Translations under genes and position numbers: made by a program | Assembly: GCA_021613375.1 (NCBI GenBank) | Contig: CM038706.1 | Location: 24,807,366 to 24,871,365 of the forward strand | DNA length: 64,000 nt | Reading direction: 5' to 3' | From: Megaleporinus macrocephalus | Taxonomy: Eukaryota; Chordata; Actinopteri; Characiformes; Anostomidae | The notes under the pieces: model-generated | Databases searched by the model: none | Told to the model about the DNA's origin: nothing | What the model saw: the letters and a program-made list of their open reading frames with translations, nothing else | Shown: one piece after another, positions 25,461 to 37,040 of the stretch | Numbering within the stretch: position 1 is the first letter of the stretch | How the letters are laid out: each line of letters opens with the position of its first letter

Positions 25461-26191
25461 CAGTATATCAGCACTTAAAATAACAAGAGCAGTTAGTACA
25501 GAGCTTAAGACTAGTAACAAAACAGACAGAGGCTGGTGGTTTGGCACCCATATACAGTATCAACACTGGTGCAATAGTTCCTAAGAAGTACAACAGGAAT
25601 GACTAAGTGGTGCTATTAAATTTCTGCTTTCATCTTCTTTTGGAAATGACTGTAACTAGTAAAGGTGGTATGTGGTGTTTCACAACTAAGATGAGCATTT
25701 GAAAGACAGACATGCAAAGATTTTCCTTCAGGGCAGAAGAGTGCAGGGATGAGTGAGTTCTTGAACTAGGCTCTCTCTGATCACCATCCAGGAAGGCCAA
25801 GAGCTGATAGGAAGGAGCCACTGGGAGTGGCCATAAGGGAAGCACATCTGGGAGTTGTTTTTTTTTGGTGGAATCAGGCCTTACTGTATCTGATCTGAGC
25901 AATCATGCGACACAGTTCTCCCCAGGGCGACACAGAAACACATGATTGAGGTCAGGACCTCTCATAACCAAGCACACAACCTCGTATATAAAGGCAAAGA
26001 AGGATTCACTGAACAGCAGGCTGCATAGCCACATACCTCCTGGACATGGAAAGACCTCAATAACTCATAAATAAGCTGCATTGATAAGTAGCCTCAAGTC
26101 AATCCATACCGAAGCATTTTAAAGCAATTCTTAAAGTAATGCGAATGACTAGACAACAGTATGGTAAATGTAATGTTACAAGAAAAACTGA
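25461..26191. other. intron downstream of the prkce exon
   Basis: No further exon was recognised. The next PKC-epsilon exon would carry the pseudosubstrate and first C1 cysteines and was not seen between here and position 1. Confidence 0.5.
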
Positions 26192-26197
26192 CGTTAC
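26192..26197 (-). other. 5' splice donor of the prkce exon
   Basis: On the minus strand the exon end GAAG is followed by GTAACG, an acceptable GT donor. It leaves one base of a split codon, matching the phase-1 end of this exon in PKC-epsilon genes. Confidence 0.8.
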
Positions 26198-26261
26198 CTT
26201 CACTGGAAGATCCAGACAGGTCGATAATTACAAACACCTTCCCCTCTGGCTCAAGGTCTAT
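26198..26261 (-). CDS. prkce: internal coding exon of protein kinase C epsilon (partial gene)
   Basis: Read on the minus strand, the exon is 64 bp: 21 codons plus one base. It encodes IDLEPEGKVF followed by VIIDLSGSSSE. This matches the vertebrate PKC-epsilon segment just after the C2-domain exon and before the pseudosubstrate/C1 exon. PKC-eta has a related start but diverges after the KVFV motif (it has an ITLTGS-type sequence), so epsilon is favoured. The exon follows a pyrimidine-rich tract ending in AG and is followed by GTAACG. It starts in phase 0 and ends in phase 1, as expected if the next codon is split. PKC-epsilon is a calcium-independent, diacylglycerol-activated serine/threonine kinase that acts at membranes. 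The first coding exon (most of the C2 domain) and the C1/kinase exons are not in the window. Only the paralogue (a or b copy) is uncertain. Confidence 0.9.
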
Positions 26262-26280
26262 CTGTAAAATGAAAAAGAGC
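26262..26280 (-). other. 3' splice acceptor of the prkce exon
   Basis: On the minus strand the tract reads GCTCTTTTTCATTTTACAG directly before the first exon base. This is a polypyrimidine tract ending in CAG. It supports the exon boundary and the phase-0 start at the isoleucine codon. Confidence 0.85.
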
Positions 26281-26395
26281 ATTTTAATAAGCACCACTGC
26301 TACTGCACATATAGCAAACTTGTTTCAATACAGTCATATGCAAAAGTTTGATTTTCCAAGTGAAAGTAAGTTAACACATCAACCACAGAGTAGGA

Positions 26396-26924
26396 GTGTT
26401 TGATATGGCAAAAACATATTTTGATTTAAGACACACATAACGATAGTTTGCTTTTCTAAATATTGGCACATACAAAATAGATCAGGTAATACCACAGATA
26501 AAAAAGCTATAATAATAATAAACTTACAAGCATAATAATTTTTTGTACAATGTTTTACAAACTGAACTGCACTAAATTCAATTACACAGGACTTTTGTCA
26601 GAGGCGTCACCAGAAAATGCCTGAAATGTCTCTCCTCCTCCCTCTTCACTCCTTACCAGTCTAAAAGAAATGCTGCAAGTTCAGCATCAAACTTTACCCC
26701 TTTACCCGGCAAGCGCAGTTCCGGCAATGGATAACAGTGCCAATGTTAATTCTTTGCTTTCATTAATACCACGATTTTTGTTTGCAGAGAGTGAGTGACA
26801 CCCAACATTATAATAGCTGCTTGCCATCGCTGTGTTTACCTCTCTTTTCATTGGTTGCCAATCAAACCGAAAGTATACTGTGACATTTATCATGATAATG
26901 ATAAAATACTGATATACTGCCCAC
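26396..26924 (+). mobile_element. MITE, family R2 (copy 2), close to the prkce exon
   Basis: About 529 bp. The left end is AGTGTTTGATATGGCAAAAAC. The right end, reverse-complemented, is GTGGGCAGTATATCAGTAT. It shares GAACTGCACTAAATTCAATTA with copy 1, which has GAACTGCACTACATTAAATC. A non-R2 stretch at about 26,590-26,850 may be an insertion inside it. The element begins about 134 bp into the intron, upstream of the exon's splice acceptor on the gene's strand. Confidence 0.55.
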
Positions 26925-27724
26925 CTGTCCTACAGAGTACACACTTCTGCACATTTGAATGAAAAATTACTGCTTAGTTGCTAAATAGAACTTACTGGGG
27001 AAAAAAAATATGTTAAAATAGGAATTGTGCACATAAAAAAGGTGTTAACATACTTTCATAAAAAATAATATACAGTCTTGTAAGAGGCATTAAAAAAGCT
27101 TGCCCCTTTTTATATAATATTCATAGGCATTGTAAATGTTATGTAAAGAGGGAGGTGATTTGTAACAAGCCAGGTCAATTCCATTTTTTTCACAGGACTG
27201 TATTTCAGTCAGACTAGGATTACTCTCTGTTACATCTGTCCTCTCTTGCTTCACGCAGCATCTGACTCTGGCTGGCCCTGAGGGAAGGTTGACCTGAGCA
27301 TGACAGGGTGTTTTAGTGCACTCTCCTTCATCTAGAAACTCCACAACCCAGTCAATCAGCTACAAGAGGCACCTAGCCAGCATTTTATCCTCCCTGAGAG
27401 AAGCATGCAGCAATTCATCATCGCTTTACAGCATCAGTCAGTGGTTCAGTATTTACAACCATGTGCATTAGTAATGGTAAGGGCTCATGCACTAGAATTT
27501 TTTAAATGTTTTTTATGTGTACTTACTTGAGATGGAAGGATCGATCAGCTATGTATCGGATATTTCTCCAATTTAGCCAATCCCGAGTGCCGATCTATGG
27601 CGTTAAACAAATGAGCCTAATTTCTGTATTTCCAGCTAGAGTTTAATTCAGGAAAAGGAGACCTCTGCGAAACCCCCTCCTGACTGAAGCAGCGGCCTCG
27701 CAAGAAAAGCATGCGCTGATAGAA
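26925..27724. other. intronic DNA, no gene recognised
   Basis: Nothing recognised except that 27,530-27,720 may be the 5' flank of the hAT fragment that follows. Confidence 0.45.
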
Positions 27725-27727
27725 AGC

Positions 27728-28013
27728 ATGTCGTCCGTCTGGCAGTGTTTAGACTTATCCAGGGCGTTTTGTAAAATTTGTCAAATTAACGTGTCTCGTG
27801 GGGGAACCAAAGACATTTAACACTACTAATCTGATACGACACTTAATAGTACCCCACGCGGCTGGATACAGTAAGTATCAGCAAACAGCAGAGCTAGCAC
27901 GCGCAGCTAGCACAAAACAAATAACCCAGAACACCATGCAGACCAGATCTGAGTGGTACGAACAGTACAGCAGCAACAAATCAAGATCTACATTATTGCA
28001 GTTTTTTGTTTAA
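27728..28013 (+). pseudogene. hAT (ZBED-type) transposase N-terminus, frameshifted
   Basis: From an ATG at 27,728 the frame gives a tryptophan followed by ...AFCKICQINVSRGGTK, the first half of a BED zinc finger (W, then C-x2-C and the SRGGT turn). It stops at 27,818. The second half, FNTTNLIRHL, then a histidine a few residues on, lies in another frame and runs to a stop at 28,013. A one-base change near 27,805-27,815 therefore splits the finger. No hAT catalytic or dimerisation region follows. BED fingers bind DNA in hAT transposases and in domesticated ZBED proteins. This copy is dead. Confidence 0.75.
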
Positions 28014-28219
28014 AATAACAAGGACAACCATAATTGAATGTATAACCTGTATTCATACATTTCTGTTACATCACATTTCAGTTACTGTGCCTTTAAGACT
28101 GATATATGTAATCAGCCTGTGTTCCAATTGCTGTATATTGTGCTTTATTCAAAAAGCAGTCTGGACTTAAACACTAATTTGACCATGTATGGGCATGGCT
28201 AACTCATGTAGGAACAGAT

Positions 28220-28364
<145 letters not shown>

Positions 28365-30474
28365 ATGAGATCCCAAGTCGAAACTGAACATCATTTTAGG
28401 TAACAATGTTTTTATAAATATGGGTCTTGTGCAATAATGTGATGTGAAGGCCTGGATGATGATGTTTGCTCAAGAAAATAATTATTTTTATTTACCACAG
28501 AAACAATTGTATGTGAATACATGAAAGATATGTATTCCACTGTTTATAAATGAATTTCATATATGAATATGAATTAGAGCAAGGTAATACAAAAATATCA
28601 ACAACTTGTTGCACTGGTAGTTAGAGTCACTGAGGCCTGCTCTTATGTGTCCCTGTCTATCATTCAGCTCAGCGTCTCTGGTAAAGGTGTCTCATCACTT
28701 ATTCAACACATACAAATGGGTGATAGACAGACAGACTCACGAGAGTACAGCGTTACATGAAAACAGCTCAAAACCCAAGCTGCAACGCTGTATTAGTTCC
28801 TCCTGCTCTGTGGAAGTCATATCACCTCCTTTCTGTTCATCATCTAACACTGATCAGCCAGACGGCCAAGCGACCCAAAATGATAAGTGATAGCAGGGAA
28901 AACAAACAAATGTAGGTCAATGAAACACTATTCTGTTCAGGTCACATGATGTCAATCATAAGACGATTGTCTCCTGGTTGGCCTTAATTGTGTTTCATTT
29001 TTGTAATGGTTCTAAAATCTCTTATAGATGATTAATGTCGGTGATGGTTGCCTCAATGTGAGGACAACTGTCTGAAATCTAGAATTTTAAATAGAGCGCA
29101 TGTCATGATGCGTTAACATCTGCACTGAGGTTTTTTTTTTTGTTGGTATATCTATCATATAAATGGTGCACTCTGCCGATTTATGATTACTAACTGTAGC
29201 CCAGCTGTTGCTGCATAATTTATGAGCCCCCTCCACCCTCTCCATTAATGGACAGAGGTGACCACAGGACCACCACTTTCATTTGGGTGATAGATCAGTC
29301 TAAGTGATCCAAACTGATTCAATGCAGGGGGGGCTTTATACACTTCTAGCTAACATTAGGCATTGGGCTTGATTACCTTAGGCTCGTCTAGTGGCATACT
29401 GCTGCTTAATGCTTCTTATAGAGATTGTACAGTCTGACCATGCGATTTACTATTAACTATTATTACCTGTTAACTAATAACTCTTAAGTGCGGTGCCTCT
29501 AGCAAACCAATACAGGCTTTTTGCCAGTTTTTGATCTATAAAGCCATACAGCTCAATGCACTCAGCAGCTGTCAATAAAGGTCCGCCTTCGTTTTGATCT
29601 CTCTGGAAAAAACATTCATGACACACGCCACTCAGGGCACCTGAAGAGCTCAGCACAAAGGGGATACGAAGGCTGCACAAACAATACAAAACACCCAGTA
29701 AGCAAAATTAGCAAGAAAAACCCATGCCTTATTTAAAACTAGGGGGGCAGATTCAACATTTTTGCCCGTAAATGGTTAAAATCAAAACTTTTGATATTGA
29801 GAAAGGAAAAAAATACAAAAAAGATGATGGAAAAAAACAATAATCAAACAGGTCTACAGTCTATGTCACAATTTACAAATCATTTAAATCACGTTGAATT
29901 ATGATAGTATTTAAAAGGATGTAACCGCCACACTTTTTAAGACAGAACAGAAGATTCAGAAGCTGTGATTCAGCTCTTGTTCCATTTCAAGTTTGCTCTG
30001 TGGCCACTCAAACTGTGTGAACATCTGTAAAGACCAATACAGGAAACTGAAGAAGCCTGATGCCTCAATCATGCTCGCTCTTTACAGATTATATGAGAGA
30101 CAACAGACGAGCAATATTTAACGTTAATGTTGAGTGTCAAGAGGGTCATTCACTGTCATCAAGAATGTCATTCATTATTTATTATCAACTTTTAATGTAT
30201 TCGTCTAGTGAATTTAGAATAAGCTTTCACTTCACCAACTAAAAACGAACATCTCCGTCTGCAAAGTACCCAAAGAGTACTTTTTTAAGCAGCTCAGCTG
30301 AATTCTCTAAACAGAAGCTTTGTCAAAATACGTTTTGGTATATAGTGCAAGTACAGAAGAAACTTTTGACACACTGTACCAGCAGAAAAAAAGAACTACA
30401 GAGGTGTTATCCTCATTAGCGTGAACACACACACACATTTTGTTTCTGTGAATTGTGGAGCAGGCCTTACCCAA
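28365..30474. other. intronic DNA, no gene recognised
   Basis: No exon, RNA gene or clear mobile element was recognised. Confidence 0.5.
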
Positions 30475-30482
30475 GTTTTAGT

Positions 30483-30934
30483 GGGAACCTATTATGCTCA
30501 TTTTCAAGGGTCATAATTTTATTTTAGGGTTTTTTTAGAACAGAACCACATGCTTGCACACAATATTTTCTCAGCCTCTGTATTTACTCTCTGTCTGAAA
30601 CGCTCTGTTAGAGTTCTTGGGTCTTCAAGCCCCGCCACCCAAAGAGCTCAGAGTGCTCTGATTGGTGAGTTCGTCCACTCTGCTCAGACAGGTCAACTGC
30701 CAGAGCTGTCGAAAGTGCTAGCGGCATCCTACAAAAAACAAGGACTGTGTTATATAATGACGTCCCCTTGAAATAGAAAAAATTCCAACAAGCCGCCTCA
30801 GGCAGTTTCTGTGGGAGAGAGTTACACCCTCTGGCGTGTGCTGTGGGGTTTGTAACTCTGCAAAGCATTTAGATGCACAAAAACTACATACCACACTAAA
30901 GGAAAGTGAAAAGGCAGAAAAGCGTAATAGGTCA
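30483..30934 (+). mobile_element. MITE, family R3 (copy 2)
   Basis: A 452-bp element. The left end GGAACCTATTATGCTCATTT and the reverse-complemented right end TGACCTATTACGCTTTTCT are inverted repeats. Flanking 8-mers GTTTTAGT (30,475-30,482) and GTTTTAAC (30,935-30,942) match at six of eight positions, consistent with a decayed 8-bp target duplication as made by hAT transposases. It has no coding capacity. Confidence 0.7.
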
Positions 30935-30969
30935 GTTTTAACCAGAACTACTGCTACCTAACCCTGAAC

Positions 30970-31345
30970 TTGGGCTGTGTATTGGCAAGAACCTAACAAT
31001 ACAATTAGTATCGTGATACAGCAGTCAAGACATATTGAGATACTGCAAGCAAAGATATATATAGCTATTTTTCAAATCCTACTATTAAAACACCACTATA
31101 TGAACAGGTTTGCCAATACTTACAATAGCATTGCGCCCTTGTGCTGCTTGTTAATGTTGGAGTGGAGCTGAAAATGAATTACAACACTGTCATCTAGCGG
31201 TCAGAGATTTAAACACAAAAAAACACAAAATGATTCATTGTCTGCCAGACATTTGTGTATCGATACTGTGTTTTTGAGAATCGATGCAGTATCACAAACA
31301 TAATATCCCAATATTGAATATTTTCGAGATTTTCTTACACCCCTA
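30970..31345 (+). mobile_element. MITE, family R1 (copy 1), hAT type
   Basis: A 376-bp element flanked by a perfect 8-bp direct repeat CCCTGAAC (30,962-30,969 and 31,346-31,353). Ends are TTGGGCTGTGTATTGGC and CTTACACCCCTA, which are short imperfect inverted repeats. The 8-bp target duplication and short ends fit the hAT superfamily. It carries CGATACTGTG/TATCG-rich termini and a central CTGCTTGTTAATGTTGGAGT segment shared with the copies at 43.2, 45.4 and 51.5 kb. Confidence 0.88.
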
Positions 31346-31428
31346 CCCTGAACCTTACCCTAACCTTAAACAACCTAAGTGCATGACCAGACTTTGGTCC
31401 TTATAATGTGGCATAAACCTGCTGTGCA

Positions 31429-31452
31429 CACACACACACACACACACACACA
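31429..31452. repeat. (CA)n microsatellite
   Basis: About twelve CA units. Confidence 0.9.
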
Positions 31453-31599
31453 TCCCCTCATCTGTATGTTTTTTACTGGGGGTCTCAGTTGCAGGAGGGT
31501 TCTGGTGTGTGTCATCCCTCACGCATACACACACAGTACAGACGACTGTACACACTGTCATCGAAGAGATAAAACATAATGTGTTCAGTCTTAGCCCAG

Positions 31600-31690
31600 A
31601 GCGTCTCTCCTCTCTTTCTCTCCCCACTTCTCTGTCTCTCACTCTCCACTTCTCTCTCTCTCTCACTCTCCACCGCTCTCTCCCCCTCTT
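31600..31690. repeat. imperfect (TC)n tract
   Basis: Pyrimidine-rich CTCTCT stretch with interruptions. It yields an artefactual Arg/Glu-rich ORF on the minus strand. Confidence 0.85.
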
Positions 31691-31887
31691 CACTGCAGTC
31701 TGCTTGCTTGCCAACAGTCCGCTTCACAGCTTTACATTATTTTTTCTTTGCATCTTTTTACACTGTGTTGTCCTCTTTACGGTACATGTAAATGGACATG
31801 GCTTTATTATCTAATAACTTAATTCACCCCCGCTTCCCCCCTCGCACCCCCCAGCACTGCACACATATACACAAACGCTCCCACCCA

Positions 31888-31912
31888 CCCGGACACACAC
31901 ACACAGACACAC
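31888..31912. repeat. imperfect (CA)n tract
   Basis: ACACACACACACAGACACAC-type run. Confidence 0.8.
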
Positions 31913-32058
31913 TCTTCATTATAATTGATGGCTCCATTAGAAAGATGGACTTTGTCACTTGTACCTGAACACATGGGGACACTGGAGCACTGGAGGAGGA
32001 TCAAGCGAAAGCGGCTGAATTGAATTAAAGTGAGCAATTCAGTTTGCCATTGTCTGTG

Positions 32059-32080
32059 TACACACACACACACACACACA
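32059..32080. repeat. (CA)n microsatellite
   Basis: About ten CA units, 220 bp before the large tandem array. Confidence 0.9.
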
Positions 32081-35000
32081 GACAAACAAAGGTAATTCTA
32101 CAAATCTATTTACATATTTACATGGATAGCGTAAATGAGCACTTGTTTAACACACACACGCTGTGCAGTAGTAGTACTGGACAAATTGTATGAAGGTTTA
32201 TATTGTTCACTGTAGCTCAGCTTTCACCTCACCCTGTTGTTATCAGTCTGCCACCTGCTCCATTTATTCCTGTTTTCCACCTCAAACAATGAGCTTCTCT
32301 ATTCTGTTCAGATCCATGCTACTCTGTTCAGATCTATGCTATTCTGTTCAGATCTATGCTATTCTATTCAGATCTATGCTATTCTATTCAGATCTATGCT
32401 ATTCTGTTCAGATCTATGCTATTCTATTCAGATCTATGCTACTCTGTTCAGATCTATGCTATTCTGTTCAGATCTATGCTATTCTGTTCAGATCTATGCT
32501 ATTCTGTTCAGATCTATGCTATTCTATTCAGATCTATGCTATTCTGTTCAGATCCATGCTACTCTGTTCAGATCTATGCTATTCTGTTCAGATCTATGCT
32601 ATTCTGTTCAGATCTATGCTATTCTATTCAGATCTATGCTACTCTGTTCAGATCTATGCTATTCTGTTCAGATCTATGCTATTCTGTTCAGATCTATGCT
32701 AGTCTGTTCAGATCTATGCTATTCTGTTCAGATCTATGCTATTCTGTTCAGATCTATGCTATTCTATTCAGATATATGCTATTCTGTTCAGATCTATGCT
32801 ATTCTATTCAGATCTATGCTATTCTGTTCAGATCTATGCTATTCTGTTCAGATCTATGCTATTCTGTTCAGATCTATGCTATTCTGTTCAGATCTATGCT
32901 ACTCTGTTCAGATCTATGCTATTCTGTTCAGATCTATGCTATTCTGTTCAGATCTATGCTATTCTGTTCAAATCTATGCTATTCTGTTCAGATCTATGCT
33001 ATTCTATTCAGATCTATGCTATTCTATTCAGATCTATGCTAGTCTGTTCAGATCTATGCTATTCTGTTCAAATCTATGCTATTCTGTTCAAATCTATGCT
33101 ATTCTGTTCAGATCTAAGCTACTCTGTTCATATCTAAGCTATTCTGTTCAGATCTATGCTATTCTATTCAGATCTATGCTATTCTGTTCAGATCTATGCT
33201 ATTCTATTCAAATCTATGCTATTCTGTTCAGATCTATGCTATTCTGTTCAAATCTATGCTATTCTATTCAGTTATATACTATTCTGTTCAGATATATGCT
33301 ATTCTATTCAAATCTATGCTATTCTATTCAAATCTATGCTATTCTGTTCAAATCTATGCTATTCTGTTCAAATCTATGCTATTCTATTCAGTTATATACT
33401 ATTCTGTTCAGATCTATGCTATTCTATTCAGATATATGCTATTCTGTTCAGATATATGCTATTCTATTCAAATCTATGCTATTCTGTTCAGATCTATGCT
33501 ATTCTGTTCAAATCTATGCTATTCTGTTTAAATCTATGCTATTCTGTTCAGATCTATGCTATTCTATTCAGATCTATGCTATTCTATTCAGATCTATGCT
33601 AGTCTGTTCAGATCTATGCTATTCTATTCAGATCTATGCTAGTCTGTTCAGATCTATGCTATTCTGTTCAAATCTATGCTATTCTGTTCAAATCTATGCT
33701 ATTCTGTTCAGATCTATGCTATTCTGTTCAAATCTATGCTATTCTGTTCAGGTCTATGCTATTCTATTCAGATCTATGCTACTCTGTTCAGATATATGCT
33801 ATTCTATTCAAATCTATGCTATTCTGTTCAAATCTATGCTATTCTATTCAGTTATATACTATTCTGTTCAGATCTATGCTACTCTGTTCAGATATATGCT
33901 ATTCTATTCAAATCTATGCTATTCTATTCAAATCTATGCTATTCTGTTCAAATCAATGCTATTCTGTTCAAATCTATGCTATTCTATTCAGTTATATACT
34001 ATTCTGTTCAGATCTATGCTATTCTATTCAGATATATGCTATTCTGTTCAGATCTATGCTATTCTATTCAAATCTATGCTATTCTGTTCAGATCTATGCT
34101 ATTCTATTCAGATCTATGCTATTCTGTTCAGATCTATGCTATTCTGTTCAGATCTATGCTATTCTATTCAGATCTATGCTATTCTACTCAAATCTATGTT
34201 ATTCTGTTCAGATCTATGCTATTCTATTCAAATCTATGCTATTCTGTTCAGATCTATGCTATTCTGTTCAGATCTATGCTATTCTGTTCAGATCTATGCT
34301 ATTCTATTCAAATCTATGCTATTCTGTTCAAATCTATGCTATTCTGTTCAAATATATGCTATTCTATTCAGTTATATACTATTCTGTTCAGATCTATGCT
34401 ATTCTATTCAAATCTATGCTATTCTATTCAAATCTATGCTATTCTGTTCAAATCTATGCTATTCTATTCAGTTATATAATATTCTGTTCAGATCTATGCT
34501 ATTCTATTCAGATATATGCTATTCTGTTCAGATCTATGCTATTCTATTCAGATCTATGCTATTCTATTCAGGTCTATGCTATTCTATTCAGATCTATGCT
34601 ATTCTGTTCAGATCTATGCTATTCTATTCAAATCTATGCTATTCTGTTCAAATCTATGCTATTCTATTCAGTTATATACTATTCTGTTCAGATCTATGCA
34701 ATTCTATTCAGATATATGCTATTCTGTTCAGATCTATGCTATTCTATTCAGATCTATGCTATTCTACTCAAATCTATGTTATTCTGTTCAGATCTATGCT
34801 ATTCTATTCAAATCTATGCTATTCTGTTCAGATCTGTGCTATTCTGTTCAGATCTATGTTATTCTGTTCAGATCTATGCTATTCTATTCAAATATATGCT
34901 ATTCTGTTCAGATCTATGCTATTCTATTTAGATCTATGCTATTCTGTTCAGATCTATGCTATTCTATTCAAATCTATGCTATTCTGTTCAGATCTATGCT

Positions 35001-35480
35001 ATTCTATTCAATTCTATGCTATTCTGTTCAGATCTATGCTATTCTGTTCAGATCTATGCTATTCTATTCAAATCTATGCTATTCTATTCAAATCTATGCT
35101 AGCAAATCTATGCTATTCTGTTCAGATCTATGCTATTCTATTCAGATCTATGCTATTCTGTTCAGATCTATGCTATTCTATTCAGATCTATGCTATTCTG
35201 TTCAGATCTATGCTATTCTATTCAAATCTATGCTATTCTGTTCAGATCTATGCTATTCTATTCAGATATATGCTATTCTATTCAGATCTATGCTATTCTA
35301 TTCAGATCTATGCTATTCTGTTCAGATCTATGCTATTCTATTCAGTTATATACTATTCTGTTCAGATCTATGCTATTCTATTCAGATCTATGCTATTCTG
35401 TTCAGATCTATGCTATTCTGTTCAGATCTATGCTATTCTACTCAAATCTATGCTATTCTGTTCAAATCTATGCTATTCTG

Positions 35481-36320
35481 TTCAGTTATATACTATTCTG
35501 TTCAGATCTATGCTGTTCTGTTCAGATCTATGCTATTCTGTTCAAATCTATGCTATTCTATTTAGATCTATGCTATTCTATTTAGATCTATGCTATTCTG
35601 TTCAAATCTATGCTATTCTATTCAGATATATGCTATTCTGTTTAAATCTATGCTATTCTCTTTAGATCTATGCTATTCTATTTAGATCTATGCTATTCTG
35701 TTCAAATCTATGCTATTCTATTCAGTTATATACTATTTTGTTCAGATTTATGTTATTCTATTTAGATCTATGCTATTCTGTTCAGATCTATGCTATTCTG
35801 TTCAGATCTATGCTATTCTGTTCAAATCTATGCTATTCTATTTAGATCTATGCTATTCTATTTAGATCTATGCTATTCTGTTCAAATCTATGCTATTCTA
35901 TTCAGATATATGCTATTCTGTTTAAATCTATGCTATTCTCTTTAGATCTATGCTATTCTATTTAGATCTATGCTATTCTGTTCAAATCTATGCTATTCTA
36001 TTCAGTTATATACTATTTTGTTCAGATTTATGTTATTCTATTTAGATCTATGCTATTCTGTTCAGATCTATGCTATTCTGTTCAGATATATGATATTCTG
36101 TTCAGTTATATACTATTCTGTTCAGATCTATGCTGTTCTGTTCAGATCTATGCTATTCTGTTCAAATCTATGCTATTCTATTTAGATCTATACTATTCTA
36201 TTTAGATCTATGCTATTCTGTTCAAATCTATGCTATTCTATTCAGATATATGCTATTCTGTTTAAATCTATGCTATTCTCTTTAGATCTATGCTATTCTA
36301 TTTAGATCTATGCTATTCTG
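35481..36320. repeat. higher-order duplications inside the 20-bp array
   Basis: The rare monomer ATTCTCTTTAGATCTATGCT occurs at 35,655, 35,935 and 36,275, that is 14 and 17 units apart, each time in the same context of neighbouring variants. About 11 units starting at 35,481 recur at 36,101 (31 units away) with a single visible difference. This shows block duplication of multi-monomer segments. Confidence 0.9.
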
Positions 36321-37040
36321 TTCAAATCTATGCTATTCTGTTCAGATCTATGCTATTCTGTTCAGATCTATGCTATTCTGTTCAGATCTATGCTATTCTG
36401 TTCAGGTCTATGCTATTCTATTCAGATCTATGCTATTCTGTTCAGATCTATGCTATTCTGTTCAGATCTATGATATTCTATTCAGATCTATGCTATTCTG
36501 TTCAGATCTATGCTATTCTATTCAGATCTATGCTATTCTGTTCAGATCTATGCTATTCTGTTCAGATCTATCCTATTCTGTTCAGATCCATGCTATTCTA
36601 TTCAGTCCCATGCTATTCTATTGAAATCTATGCTATTCTATTCAGATATATACTATTTTGTTCAGATTTATGTTATTCTATTCAGATCTATGCTATTCTG
36701 TTCAGATCTATGCTATTCTGTTCAGATCTATGCTATTCTGTTCAGGTCTATGCTCTTCTATTCAGATCCATGCTATTCTATTCATTTATATACTATTTTG
36801 TTCAGATCAATGCTATTCTGTTCAGATCTATGCTATTCTGTTCAGATCTATGATATTCTATTCAGATCTATGCTATTCTGTTCAGATCTATGCTATTCTA
36901 TTCAGATCTATGCTATTCTATTCAGACCCATGCTATTCTGTTCAGATCTATGCTATTCTGTTCAGGTCTATGCTATTCTATTCAGATCTATGCTATTCTA
37001 TTCATATCTATGCTAGTCTGTTCAGATCTATGCTATTCTG

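Noticed and set aside
26161..26403. Plus-strand ORF across the prkce exon
   Set aside because: It is the antisense shadow of the exon; the splice sites and PKC-epsilon match are on the minus strand.
32237..35665. A 1,142-codon ORF and many overlapping long plus-strand ORFs
   Set aside because: They are produced by the 20-bp tandem array, which is mostly stop-free in all three plus frames; residues follow the repeat period with no frame preference, no domain and no gene-like start context.
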